Shown: positions 34,607 to 47,173 of the stretch, in pieces | Numbering within the stretch: the stretch's first letter is position 1 | Layout: each line of letters opens with the position of its first letter | Source: Druceiella hillmani | Lineage: Eukaryota > Arthropoda > Insecta > Lepidoptera > Hepialidae | Reading direction: 5' to 3' | Assembly (NCBI GenBank): GCA_039881145.1 | Contig: JAYKKI010000015.1 | Span: forward strand, 30,669,001-30,733,000 | DNA length: 64,000 bases | The notes under the pieces: model-generated | The model's database searches: none | What the model was told of the DNA's origin: nothing | What the model saw: only the letters and a program-made list of their open reading frames with translations | Position numbers and translations under genes: made by a program

Positions 34607-35170
34607 GCTTTTATTACCTGACGACGGCACAGAAAGGAGGGTATTGTGTTTATCAGTCTATGTAATTACATATGTATTTATGTACGTGGGAGCGTCCAGA
34701 TGTTACTCGCTACCGGAACGGATAATTCGATTTGCACAAATGAGGTGTCATGAGAATTTCCTTAACCTCTCGGGTGTTCTTAGGTGGGTGGAGTCGTGAT
34801 TCATGCAACATGTCTTGAATACAATATTCTCACGATATGTCACGATTCAAAACGCTCGATTCCAGTGCTTCCCTTCCTTCTACTTATCTTTATTTATATC
34901 TTCCTTTTATTCTACTAGCTATTCAAAAAATCATCCCCCCTTCACAATATATACATTATAAATATTTTAAACATCTAATTTTATATTTGTTTTTATATCA
35001 CTGATTTTCTTAGTCTGTCAGCTTGCAGTCAGTCTCGAAGAAAATGATTTAATTTAAGCTTTGGCGAGCTATTTTGCTTATAGTAACAAAAAAAGCAAAT
35101 TTATTTATTATGGATAGAAAATTTTATATTTAACTAACTAAAAAAATAAATTACGGCTTTATGTCACGCA
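34605..35170. other. gene-free stretch
   Basis: The segment 34605-34870 is GC-richer, with a 64-codon frame without a motif. Nothing else is recognised. Confidence 0.45.
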
Positions 35171-35176
35171 ATTAAT

Positions 35177-35220
35177 TTCTTAAGCCCAAAAATACGTAGC
35201 CGTATTTTTGGGCTTAAGAA
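35177..35220. repeat. perfect hairpin, 20-bp arms, 4-base loop
   Basis: ttcttaagcccaaaaatacg (35177-35196) and its exact complement (35201-35220) flank tagc. Confidence 0.95.
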
Positions 35221-35224
35221 TGGG

Positions 35225-35680
35225 TATAAAATATTAATACCACGGCGATTGCACACGACTATAGAAAGAAATTTAGGAAAGCACAAAATTATTATTTAAT
35301 AGTGTAACAAAGGTGTGTGTATCGATAAAGGAACATAAAGGAAAATATTTCAAAAATATAAAAGAGATACATCGGTAGAAAGGGTCAGGTTCTGGGCATA
35401 TGTCGAATTGCGGCATCTTAGAGTCAGACTAAGAAATTGTAATTTGTAGTTGCAGATCGAGATGCCCAGTGTTTTTAGGGGGTCGAAACAATTTCATAAA
35501 ACTATTTTTTTTATATTTCATAAGAAACCTTGTTATATGTTACCATAAAGACAATCCTTCAAAGTTTTAGTCGAGCTTGAATTTGACCACATGCCGTGCG
35601 TAAGATGTACACATTCTAAAAGATGTAATCGTTGGCGGAATTTACTATTAGTTTCGTGTCGAGGCGTCAGGAAACCGGCA
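35225..35680. other. gene-free stretch
   Basis: No feature recognised. Confidence 0.5.
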
Positions 35681-35682
35681 GT

Positions 35683-35775
35683 CATAATTAATAATAATAA
35701 AAATAATATTAAATAATGGTAACCTATTATTGCAATTGATTATAAATAACTGACTGTTATCTGCAAATTTGCTTC
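35683..35775 (+). repeat. diverged direct repeat, upstream copy
   Basis: It shares 'cagtcata.ttaataataat', 'aaaaat' and 'taactgactgttatc' with the segment at 36918-37010, about 1.23 kb downstream and in the same orientation. Confidence 0.45.
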
Positions 35776-36149
35776 ATGCGACACAAAGTAAGTTATGGTT
35801 TAATGACATTCATTATAAAGGAAAATAACTTCCAAACTATATATTTTTCAGACCAGTAGGATGGAGAAAAATATTCCAACCGTAGAAAATATATAATCTC
35901 TTTTTCATAATTTTATAACAGGCACCTCAAATCGTTCCTATATTAGAACATCCTCATACCTCAAGAGCAGATCATATACATCCGGAAATAGTAGAGAAGT
36001 GCTACGAATTCAGTAAAATTTCAGTACTATGTTTTGAGGAAAAACTATTGAGTGAGTTATTTGATACCATTTGTTGACTATTCCAAGAGAAGGTGGAAAT
36101 CTCGATATCTCATACTTTTCATCCGATTATTTTATATTTGGGCATTGGC

Positions 36150-37345
36150 ACAGTCATGGTAGGGAATATCATATCAGATGCGAAAAAGGTGTGAGTCGAG
36201 GATATATTATTTCTTCTATCCTTTGCCATATTTATGGAGAACATTAAGTGTGCAAAATTCTGGATCGATAGGGATGTGATATAAAGATGGGTAGAATAAA
36301 GATATTCAGTCTTTGCTAGACGAACGATACAACATTCTTTGCTAAAACTAAAAAAAGGGTAATTTTGCTGCGTTATTAGAAGAAATCGGGCACGATCTTG
36401 GTCTCACTTTTAATAAAACACATTGTAAAAATTATGGTAATAGATAGTTTCACATATATGCAATGCATTGAGTTACTGAGATAATGTGATAATCGTGTAG
36501 TTCATAACACCTTAGCCCCGTTATTCATAATAAGTAGGCTTGCGAATCTGAAATATGTCAGCGTATTGAAATAGTGAAATCAGTAGAGACCCCACTTAAT
36601 AGAATATCGAAAGAACAGAACACAAGAAACCAAAGTAAGGTCTACATTATCCGCATGCTCATCAATCCAATATTTTTCTACGGTTTTGAGTCCTATATCC
36701 TGAAAGCCATTTATAGAATGAGAATCAGTTTGACACGTGGTAAAGGTGTCAAATATTACGAAATCCTTGGACAGGACATTACACCGAGATGACTATTCTA
36801 GAGGATTTGTGTCTCGAACGCATATTTAGACTATCTAGATGCTGGATATTTGTATAATTCGGCAATATGGGTTTATTACATAGCAGGAACTAGCTATTAA
36901 TCGGATGCCCGCGCCAGTAGTGACAGTCATAAATAATAATAAAAATATCATTAATAATAAAATGCTATTAATGCTGTTTTTGATAAACAACTAGCTATTA
37001 TCAGCGATTTCACCTGCATATATGATTCAAAATACGAGGTTCATTAATTGCTACCCTCACCTTTCGACGAAGTTGTAGTTTAATTTCCAGTTTTATTTAA
37101 AAAGGTTCACAACAGACTTGTACATGTACATGAAATTTCGAGAGACTCGTAGAGACTGACAAAGTTGAGGGAAAAACCATGGGGTAGAACCTCTAAGAGA
37201 TTGTCCGATCAAGTGTCTGCAGAGCTGGATATTCCAATGAGTGTTGCACAAAATTAAGCCGCTAACCGTGGCTAAAGAGGAAATAGTTGATTGACTATTA
37301 TGAGTCACGATTCTCAGGAACGAAGGTACTCATATATATAATTAT
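36150..37345 (+). pseudogene. decayed non-LTR retrotransposon, RT palm to C-terminus
   Basis: Frames at 36150-36450 give GREYHIRCEKGVSRGYIISS and ILCHIYGEHI, matching the family block G-V-R-Q-G-C-x-L-S-P-x-L-F-x-x-Y-x-E-H-I. TNDTTFFAKTKK (near 36325) then stands where F-A-D-D-T-T is expected, so the catalytic Asp pair is damaged and the preceding codon is TAG. LGLTFNKTHCKNYG (near 36397) follows. At 36550-36710 comes ACESEICQRIEIVKS and PIFFYGFESYILKA, matching the C-E-x-E-I-x-R-R-I and P-x-x-x-Y-G-x-E-x-W blocks. The terminal R-x-x-x-R-x-S-D-Q block is seen at 37175-37230 (GRTSKRLSDQVSAELDIP) with HDSQ near 37310. Multiple frameshifts and stops. About 220 bp between 36880 and 37100 is unrelated to the protein. 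Confidence 0.75.
36916..37010 (+). repeat. diverged direct repeat, downstream copy
   Basis: Partner of 35683-35775. It sits inside the interruption of the LINE remnant, suggesting a small element that inserted in the LINE and also upstream of it. Confidence 0.45.
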
Positions 37346-37349
37346 TTAA

Positions 37350-37995
37350 TCCATACATATAATAACATTGTAACAGAGTGAATTCTGCACATGGAAAATA
37401 TTTTAAAGAGTGAATGATTTAGCTTATAGAATGATAGAAGAAGTCATAAAACTTGCTTTTAGAATTTTTGTCTGTCTGTCTCTCCATACGTGTGTTCATT
37501 TGTTCGTCAATCACGCTAAATCTACTGCGCATAATTTGATAAAATTTGGAATGGTAATGGTTTATACCCTCGAGAAACATATAGGATATACGTAGACTTA
37601 TATAGATAGGATTTTTATCTAGACAACGCAGATATAAAAAACACCCTGACTTGGTGGATATTACGATATTTGTGTTGCCAACGGAATTTATTAGTGTTTT
37701 TAGTAAACTTTATGCTGATAGAGTTCCGAGAGAGAAAAATGAAAAACACAAAAAAATTCTTAATAACTTTTCTTATACCGAACGACGGCGCACAGCTAGT
37801 TTCACAATAAAAAATCAATCTTTTTAAACTTAGTAGAACAATTAGGTATTTATATTAATATATTTCTTGTTCTCCCGAGCGTTCATTTTCTTTAACGACA
37901 TTACTCATCGTTTAAATCAATTTACAGATTCTGCACTCTTAGCTTTAGTGACGGTCTGTGTCTATGTGTATATCAAAGAACTACATAAATAAATA
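37350..37995. other. gene-free stretch
   Basis: No feature recognised. Short frames on both strands only. Confidence 0.5.
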
Positions 37996-37999
37996 AATA

Positions 38000-38400
38000 A
38001 AAACGTCGAGTTGCGACGAGAGCGTTGCAACAGGTCGCTGCAGCGGCGACTGCGGCGAGTGTCCGGCGCTCCCGCCGCCGCGTCACCGGCAGACGCGCAA
38101 AAAGAGCGTGACAAACCAGCCGCCCGTCTAGACGGACTAATGGCCCGCGCCTCTTCCTAGAGGCGCGTCGTGAACGAACGTAACCGATTCGCTGGGTATT
38201 ATAAAGCCATTATTGTTAGGTATTTGTCGCGAGACGATCTGTGTCAGGCGACCGCTCGCCGCCGCCGCGCTGGGCGGTGGCCCGCTCGCTCGCTCCGACG
38301 TGGCTGCGTATCGATCGAGCGGCGGCGGTTAGCCCAATCTGTTTGCGGCCCACCGTGGACATTCCTCCGATTGTCTGCTAGAACAATGAGATACTAGCGT
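38000..38400. promoter_or_regulatory. CpG-rich block, candidate promoter or first exon
   Basis: The sharpest compositional change in the window: about 350 bp dense in CpG and GCC/GCG runs (for example ggcgctcccgccgccgcgtc near 38065 and gctcgccgccgccgcgctgg near 38253) inside AT-rich DNA. It contains a 9-bp hairpin, cgcgcctct-tcct-agaggcgcg (38146-38167), and a cgtctagacg palindrome (about 38125-38134). The 75-codon plus frame at 38170-38397 is arginine-rich because of GC content, opens with GTG, and is not called a gene. Insect promoters and 5' exons can look like this. Strand and gene cannot be decided from the window. Confidence 0.4.
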
Positions 38401-38404
38401 AACG

Positions 38405-39855
38405 AAACCAACTAAATAGAATACTATTATCTGATAGAACAATTTATTTCCTATTCTTATATTAGCTATAACAGATTCAAATATTTTATATCGTTCTTTC
38501 AGTGAAACTTTTCATCGCGATTAGAGTTTAAATCAGCTAAGGCCAGAGCAATTAAGCATTATACTGTAGTGGAACATTTTCTGTTATTTTTATATTGTCT
38601 TAATTCACAAATGGCCAAATAAAAGAAATAAATATGATGAAAAAATATTAAAAATGTATTGTGGTCGGTAGTTTTAGAGTAAAAAGTAGCTTTATAATAG
38701 ATTTTTTTTGCTTTGTTTCTAAATTTAAATCAATGCTTAATTAGACGGTTTGAGTTCACATGTATAGAATCTATTCTAAATTACCAAAAAAATAATTCCA
38801 ACTGTCGTGATTTATTTTCAACGACTTTCAATTTATAAAATAAACTGGATCCTGACTCACTTAAATCATAGTATATAATATGAATTCAAAATGTGACAGA
38901 AAAATATCTAATTTCATTTTTTTTATTTATATACTTATTTTGTATCTATTTATATTCACACTTCTCAATATTTTGAAGTCTACTGATACTGGTCATTTAA
39001 ATTACTTTAATTTCTGATTTTTTTCACCTATGGCTCTTAGCAGTTACAAAAAACAAAAAAGTAAGAGGTAAGTCAGAACTCATTTCACATAATTGCTGCA
39101 TACCTTGGATTGATGGTTGATGGATTATGGAAATACATAAATTTAGTATTTTTATATATCAACAACATAGAAATTAATAAAATTTGCAAATAAATAACGA
39201 CGTTACTAAACAAACAGTCGTAAACTAGAGTTGCTAGTTGCACAATTATGAGATTGTAGTACGTTGTGAACCACCAGGAAAATCACAATTGCTGACTTGA
39301 AAGGATCAATCGGGTAAAACTGAATGTCGAAATTTATCACAGTCGTTGACATTGTTGAATGACCAGACAATGTTGATCCATTGCAATGTTGATTCAGAGC
39401 GCACTTGCAGTATGAAAACAAGAAATTCTCGCTTGTCGCTCACTGACGTTAAGTTATGTCAAATTCGATCAATTATCTTTATAAATGGTGAGTAAGTAAA
39501 TGATAAAAGAATTGTTAGGGACAATTTATTAATTTAGCCAAAATTTATTTAAATGATCTGATGTCGACGATTAAATAATCACAAAATAATAATAGATAAA
39601 TTATAAAAATATTTCTATGCAATTCGAAAAACTAAAAAAAATAATTAAAGGTAATCAAAGTTAAATAGAGTTTAGGATTAAGAAAACATTACTGGTATTA
39701 GTTGAGACTAGAAAAAGAAAGAGACGAGAGAGCAGAAGGTCTAGAGTTTAGGAAAGGTGATTTATTTTATATAACTTTTGAAAATAGTTATCAGTTCTTG
39801 GCATCGGGATTTCGTCCATTCTAAAATTTCGTGGTACGGACTAAAATATGTTACT
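38405..39855. other. gene-free stretch
   Basis: The segment 39220-39450 is more complex than its flanks, with a 71-codon minus frame (39421-39206), but no motif is recognised. Confidence 0.45.
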
Positions 39856-39860
39856 TAAAA

Positions 39861-39984
39861 GACAATATGTTTGCCAATCAGGAGAGTGTTAAGTTTTTAG
39901 TACGTAAATGTGTTTGCCAATCAGAAGAGTGTTAGACAATATGTTTGCCAATTAGGAGAGTGTTAAGTTTTTAGTACGTAAACC
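39861..39984. repeat. three-copy tandem repeat
   Basis: The core 'tatgtttgccaatcaggaga' plus 'gtgttaagtttttagtacgt' is repeated. The middle copy lacks the second half. Confidence 0.9.
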
Positions 39985-39989
39985 TAGGC

Positions 39990-42640
39990 GTCACGAGCAG
40001 ACAAAACTTTTATCCTATTAATAAGATAATTGAATGTCGTATTCTGTGGACTATTTGACATATTAAAGAATTTGTATGTAAAGATGGCCTCAGTAGCAAA
40101 TCTTCTGATATTTAAGGTGCGCTCTGTATTCAGAAATACCATTATATTTTTCGAGGTACGAGATGTAACTTATATTATTTTTGAGGCAAGGATGCATCAA
40201 TTTTGGAGATACCCAAATGTATCAATCCATATTTGTCAAATTATTATCGTTAATACACATAGCGATTCATTAATGAAACTGTTTCTATTGCCGCTACACC
40301 ATTCGTTTGTAACTATTAAGAAACTGAAACAATTCGGATTGTTGAAATGTTGAAAGAAGCTGGCGGGCAGACGGTCGTTACGCCACGCAGTTAGTTGACC
40401 ATAACGGTGAAAGATTTTAATTATCTGTAGAATTAATAATTTTAGTTAAACAATGCGATTATTAATTTACTCATTTTTGTGGCACTTGGATTGAACACAC
40501 CCATTTCAGGGTGGTAAATAAAATAGCTTGGAATTTATTTAATATTATATTTTTATTACTATTTGAGTTTGTAGTATATATTTACAGTCGCTGGATTACA
40601 ATGTTTCATAAAAGAATGTGCTTATTTGCAATAGTTAGGGTGTGGTATTTAGTATTTGTTTTTGTTTCCAGTCTGTGGGATATTACGTCTCGTAAACGCG
40701 TTTGTCTACAGTAATAGGAATGCGGTGTATTTTATACGCATTCGTTTACAGTCAGAGAAATTTAACGGTGTTTTCAATGGAGTCGAATTACGTAAACATT
40801 ACAAATTTCTATATTCGAAATGTTTTTTCAGTTAGTAATGGCGAAAATTAAGAGCAAGACTGAGACCGTGATAGACAGTCTTGTTATTGTTCGTGTATTG
40901 ATAATATTGGAGTGCTCTAACGAGATGAGCCTTGGTTCCAGCCTTAAAGTTAGGTTTTGTTTTTATTTAAGAAAAATATCTTGTAATATTATATTTCCGA
41001 TCTATGTTGTTATTGATTTATAAGTATTTACTTGGTGCAGTAAATTCTCACCAAGTCTCATTCGGTGGTACAAAAATTGGAACTGATTAAATACTAATAA
41101 TTTGAGTATAAAGGAAAAAAAAATTAGAAACTATGTATCGAAATAATAAATTTATTTTTGTTGGCGAAGAATTTTGATCGAAACCTTGTAATGTCTGCCC
41201 ATTCGTAATAGCCTTACAGTTCCTGCAGTATTAGACTTATTTGCATGAAATTATGCAAAAGGATGCTTTATACGAGGATTTTAATTAATACGTCGTAAAA
41301 TTAAAAAAAAATCAAAGTATCTTTCAAGACACATAATGCGAACGTGATCTTTTTTTATTAGCGCTTTTCATCGAGATAATTTTAGACCCCTGTTATAGAT
41401 TTTCATTTATAAACCCCGTTTGTGAAGTATTTATTAAGGTTATTGTGAAGTACAAAGTTTTCTTCCCTTTAATTTTTCAACTACGAGTTGGAGAAACTTG
41501 AAAAAAATTTAGAAGTTTTTGATTAGAACGTTGAATTAAAATGATTTTGGTAACTTTCGAAAAGTGTTATAGAATCTTATATTACGCTAGTCCCAACACG
41601 CACGTGGTCGGATTTTGATAAATATTTTAGTTTAATACTTTTAGATCTACATGCACCAAATTTTGCTTTATATGGCTTATATTATTTTATATATTTTTAA
41701 TAATTATTAACAACAGAACCAATACTATTTATAGTATTGTTTCCGTTATTGTATAAATAACATTGACAATAGTATTAGATTAACACTGCAAGATCAAGAC
41801 CAAACTCTATCTTAACTTGATCTTCTAGTATCGGATGTTCTGTGTTTTAATTTTTTTCTGAAAATTATATGTTGTTAATATATTCTCAGAGAGGGAGTTC
41901 AGAATTTTTTTTAAAACTATTCAATCTTCATTAAATAAAAATAGTTACTTCTGGTGATATGGTGAAATTGATGGTTTTTAGAAGTTTAACTCGACACAAA
42001 AGAGGGAATTCTATTGTTTAAGTGGTATAATTATTTCGTGCACAGCGTGGAAAAAAGAGCAATTTTTCTTCATATTAATTATTATCTTAAACTGAAACAT
42101 CTGCAGATGTTTAGGTCTAAAATTGTAGAAATCGTGATCTCATTTAATATTCAAATACAAAATGAAAAAAAAGTTAAAATGTAAACGTCACAGTTCGCAA
42201 AATGTCAAATTGATATTTCGCGAAATTAATTATAATGGACATAAATAAATAAGAGACAAAGACTGAGAAAACAATAAAGCAAATATTTTCACCTCCAAAG
42301 TGTTTACGTTAGTCAAAATTTATTTTTTAAACCTCAATTTCATTAAAAATTAAAAAGATAATGCCAACAATTGTATAGGGCTGTATCCTAGATTGCACAG
42401 ATATACATTGCACACATTTGAAAATTACGAACTTCTAGAATAACGAATTTAACAGTTAGAAATAGCTCTGGAGAAGTGGTCTGAAGTTACAGAAGTTTTT
42501 AAAATTGTCAGTTATATATATACTTGAATATACTTTTCGGAAAATTACTCACTTTACCATTATAATTTCTTTTTAAGTAATAAACAAAAACATAATATTT
42601 CCTACGAAATTTCTAAAACTTCTGGAAGATTTAGTTTTGT
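39990..42640. other. gene-free stretch
   Basis: The 107-codon plus frame at 40030-40353 opens with TTG and shows no motif. A slightly GC-richer patch (40360-40400, gctggcgggcagacggtcg) is unassigned. The remainder is AT-rich with nothing recognised. Confidence 0.45.
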
Positions 42641-42648
42641 CGAACCAT

Positions 42649-42959
42649 ACTATGCACACGATGTGAAAATCATACATATTTTGGGTGACATAAACCATGC
42701 ATACAGTGTGATAATAATACATATTTTTGGATGAAATAAACTATGCACACATTGTAACAAATATACACATTTTGGGTGAAACAAACTATGCATATAGTGT
42801 GGCTATCATACATATTTTTGGGTGAGATAAACTATGTACACAGTGTGATAATCATACATATTTTTGGGTGTAATAAACTACGCACATAGCGTGACAATCA
42901 TACATATTTTTGGGTGAAATAAATTATGCACATAGTGTGAAAATCACATGTATTTTTGA
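42649..42959. repeat. 46-bp tandem array, about 6.7 copies
   Basis: The unit is near actatgcacatagtgtgata, atcatacatatttttgggtg, aaataa. Copies are 10-20% diverged, so the array is older than the 71-bp array at 28168. Confidence 0.93.
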
Positions 42960-42964
42960 CACGA

Positions 42965-44595
42965 GAGGATATTATACAAAATCTACACATCGAGAATGGG
43001 CAAGAGTTTGTATCGAATGACTGCTTGCTGGTAGAATGTCAGAAACAAAATTTGTTATTCCCCTATATTGAAACCATTGAACATTTTTCCTGTTATTTGT
43101 ATTGAATAATCAGTAATTAACATTGATATTCGATATATAATATTTATAACGTAAAATAATTTCAATAACTGGACGTAATTGCTATGACTAAGTTTATTTT
43201 AAAAATGTCGGTCCCTAAGAGCAATTATTGTTTTCCTACATTTTTTTTTGTTAACAAAATATTAAATGCAAGGAAATAGAGCGAGAGAATCAAAATCAAT
43301 GAAAATCTTTCTTTTTAATTTTATACTTTTCTTTTACCGCCTAATACAAATTGTATCTAAACGATTAAAATAATTTTACCAATTGGTTATTTTTCTTACC
43401 GACATTTTTATTTCCGTGTATTCAATATTGACCGTCATACGAAAAAATATTTCGTTACTGCTGTACAACTGAGGAGCGATATATTGTCGATGCGATCGAA
43501 GTTTAGTTGAGCAAAAAATATGAATGCAGACAATTTTATAAAAGAAGACGTCGAGCTTATTATTTTGAACGTTCATAACATGACAGATATCCGAAGCAAT
43601 GATATAAATTATAAAAAATGCAGTTAACTTATTTTCAATTGAATGTCGTTTCACATAAAATGATGTCACACTAAAGATTTACACTTATGAAATTTGAATT
43701 CATGCATTCGTAATTTAAGCGATACGAGAAAAAAAAACTTCGACAGCCACTTGTACAAATTAAATAACGTGGTCGTAACGTTGAACATCGTGCCCACTGC
43801 ATTTTAGACGAATTTCTTCATAGCAATAGACGTGAATTTTCTAGATCGTTTTCATACATAAAACACCTAGGTAATTTATTGTTGTTTTTATATAGATGCT
43901 AATTTAGGAAAATATTCAATCGATTTCAATTAGACTACGGATAAATTTGGTTTTTCTGAGTTTGTTTTTTGTTTTGTAATTTAATATTTTAAATTATCGT
44001 GTTATATGAGAGAAGCGAATAGTCAGGGCTGACGCGAAGAAAGGCGGTTGGTGGAGTGTATTCAGTGTAACTAAATAATTACATATTGCCCACACTATAG
44101 ACTTTGATATTATTAGGTAGTTTCACAAAACGTTTAGAGTAACATATTGTGGGTCAATACAATATGTTACCGTACCGACCGTGTAAACTAAATTAATATG
44201 AAAAATACCTCTTAAGTACGAGTAGAAACCGCACTACGAGAGTTACTTGCACATTTGGGTACTTATAAACATTTAAGTGTACGTAGTATTTCTATTAAAC
44301 TACACAGAAATATTGTATTCTATTAATTATTTCCAATGCAAGTATATTGTCTAATATATTTTTCACATGCGTAAAAACATGGTGTCTATTTAAAAACTTA
44401 TGACATTTGGAATGATGGCGAAGAAAACGAGAATAACGAAATAACGAAGAATAACGATTGAATACAATAATAAGTAGAATTCCTACAATCTAGCGTAGGT
44501 TTCTAAAAGCCCCTATACTTTCATGTTAGGTTGAATAGTATCGGAAATAAGGGGGAATATACAATATGCCAAAATACATTTACAACGCTTATTGT
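42965..44595. other. gene-free stretch
   Basis: The 97-codon minus frame (43669-43376) shows no motif. No feature is recognised. Confidence 0.5.
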
Positions 44596-44599
44596 CATC

Positions 44600-45250
44600 G
44601 GTTGTAATTTATAAATATATATTGAACGTCAGGCGCTTTTGAAATTGAGCCAACGCCATCTTTCCATCTTCCTTCGTTGTTATCCAGATAAATAACCAAA
44701 CGTTATTCTCGTCTTCTTTTGCCGTTATCAAACGCCTGTCGTCGCGGCTGACTTATTATTTACTAAATACGGCCGTCGATATGGCGAGCGGCGAACAGCA
44801 AGCCCGTCCGCGATACGCATTGTTGTGACTAGCGTAAAGGCGACCTTACACTGAACGGCTGCCCACAATAACATTCATTTACCCATTCTGCATTATCTGC
44901 CGGTTAGCGCGATATCCCATACTTTATTTATTTCATATTTTCAAAACAAGGTTGTTAGCACGTTTTCGTTTCTTTTGTTGGACGCGCGATTGGTCCGCCT
45001 TTATCTCGTCTGTCAACATGTTTTGACGTAAATGGTTTTCTTAATGGGGTTACAGATAATGCCGTCTGTCTGCCTGGACTGTATTAATCGACTATTTTCT
45101 TGTTTTTCGTCACCCGGGGAATTGGATGCTACCGGCGTACGTCATGTTTTTCACTGTTGGAACGAGCGTTAGTGTCTCCGATAGACGTATGCCTTATCGT
45201 AAGATATAACCGTGACTAATGCTAAAGATTGTATATTTGATATTCTTAGT
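44600..45250. promoter_or_regulatory. long complex unique block, candidate regulatory DNA
   Basis: About 650 bp of balanced composition without repeats, TE motifs or long frames. It contains GATA-type words (ttatcc, gataa, ttatctcg), CpG-bearing stretches (ggccgtcgatatggcgagcg near 44770) and AT-rich homeodomain-type words (ttattatttac near 44752). It is the longest stretch in the window with the texture of conserved non-coding DNA. This is a judgement of texture only. Confidence 0.3.
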
Positions 45251-45259
45251 ACGCCCGCA

Positions 45260-46035
45260 ATCTGATAAACTTACAAGAATAATTCGAGATCGAATTTCTA
45301 GTAAATTATATTCTTGCTTTGCGTCAGATAGAATTTATCACCTTGATACATTAATAACCTATTCCATATAATAATTTTATTTTCTGCTTACGTGCAGTGT
45401 CATTTAATGAGGTATTTTTATATGACGTAAACTTTCACTGTACGCAACTGTGACGTAAAACTGTAATCTTACATCATTTATTTAAACTACACAGCTACCG
45501 TAGTTTTTTTACTATTCTTTGTAAGTACTCGATTTCATATATCACAAAAGTACTGCAGTAATAATTGACGCCGTACACGGCTTTCAAATTATTAACAGAT
45601 TATACCTTCTATTTTACATCGTTACAAAACTGTTGGATGAAATTAAGTTAACCATAAAACTTGCAAAATCCAAATAAAAAATTAATTCCTTTGAGCGTTT
45701 TTGTCGCCCGTTGTGCGAGTCTTGTATGACAACTTGTTAATTGTCAGTCAGTTAAACGTTTGGTTTTTGTGAGGTACCTCGGCGGCTGTCAAACACGAGC
45801 ATTAGGTACATGACATGGATAATTTAATAAATATAATAAAGCAAATAAATTGAAGTGGAAATTACTCTATAGTTAATTGCTTTATTATAGGCGTTTATCT
45901 AAACTCTTCATTGCATTTAGATGTAATAATTAAGTGTTAGATTCCATGTGTGTCGTGTTTACGGTTAACGGTTAAATCCAGATACGATCTAGTTGCTTTT
46001 GGAGTATCGTAAGTGCCTGTTTTCAAATATAACTT
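45260..46035. other. gene-free stretch
   Basis: A GC-richer patch at 45690-45810 (ggtacctcggcggctgtcaa) is unassigned. Nothing else is recognised. Confidence 0.45.
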
Positions 46036-46037
46036 TA

Positions 46038-46095
46038 TTTAGCTAACTCGCTGCCCGCAGTTTTGTTCGCGTGTAATAATTGTTGGCACTAGTGA
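46038..46095 (+). repeat. degenerate 'GCTGCCCGC' interspersed repeat
   Basis: agctaactcgctgcccgcag followed by ttttgttcgcgtgtaataat resembles the moth and butterfly repeat motif 'gctgcccgcg.ctt.gtccgcgtg'. Only about 55 bp is recognisable. Confidence 0.4.
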
Positions 46096-46099
46096 GATA

Positions 46100-47160
46100 T
46101 GCAACGACGGTTAATTATTTCGTAATCGTCAGTAGGTTGACTCTTTTTATGTCGAAACTTAATGTATCGGTTTCTTTTTTATGCTGATAAATACATACAA
46201 TAATATTGTAAACATCCCATTTGAATTTACTTAGTAATGTACAAGTGATGAGTGAACTAACAAATAAACAAATATAGAAACAGATAGAGACAAAAAAAAA
46301 TGTTCAAAAAATCACACTCCAAGGAATAGAGCAATGTATTTTTAAATTCTTCCAAGTTTCGCGCAAATTTTTTTCTGATTTCTCTTGAAAATATAACACA
46401 AAAATTATTAACATCTTCTATTTGGATCTTTGTTACTGAGAATTAACTTTTTTTTCAGTAATAAAATATTTTTCTTCAATTTCCTACGTCATTTAAGCCT
46501 TGCATCATCTCCGTGACAGAACCTTCGTGAAAAGGAATTAGGCAAGCGCCGAAATATCAGTATTTAAAAAATGTTTATTTATTTAAAATGATAGTTGTAT
46601 TGCTTGAAATTCGCAACAGCGCATCGCTTTAATTACGTCATTTGAATGTTTTGTATCGAATAAATTTCTTCTAAAATTTGTACATATTAGTTAAATCCCA
46701 CTGATATTATATTTATTATTTTTTAAAATTAATTGTCGCAATTTCATTACTTATAAAGACTTTCTTCTTATCCTAGAATTTAAACGTATTTGTTACATTT
46801 TTACGCATTAACTTATAACTTAATTCCATTAAGGAGGAAATTGCGTCGGTCTTTTCATTTTTTTATTTTATTTAAACATTATGCTCTTAACACATCCCCG
46901 CAAGATTACAATGCATATATTGTTTAACTGTCACTTTGACGTCTAAATATCAAACTAAAACTGCGCGCGTATTTAAGGCTGCTCCTACTGACCAGTTTTT
47001 CTATTCGGTGTATGTCTCCAAGGATACGATCTAGGAATATCTGGACAATTGATAGATCAATTCGAAAATCAATTTTTTTGATTTTCATTTTTAGGATTCC
47101 ATATATCAAAAAGAAAAAAAAAATAGAACCATTATATTAGGGTTATAATACCGTATATAT
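46100..47160. other. gene-free stretch
   Basis: No feature recognised beyond short frames. Confidence 0.5.
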
Positions 47161-47173
47161 TATTATAGATATA

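Noticed and set aside
38170..38397. Arginine-rich 75-codon frame
   Set aside because: It opens with GTG and arises from GC-rich composition of the CpG block, which suppresses stop codons.
40030..40353. 107-codon plus-strand frame
   Set aside because: It opens with TTG, has no motif and no codon bias distinct from AT-rich background.
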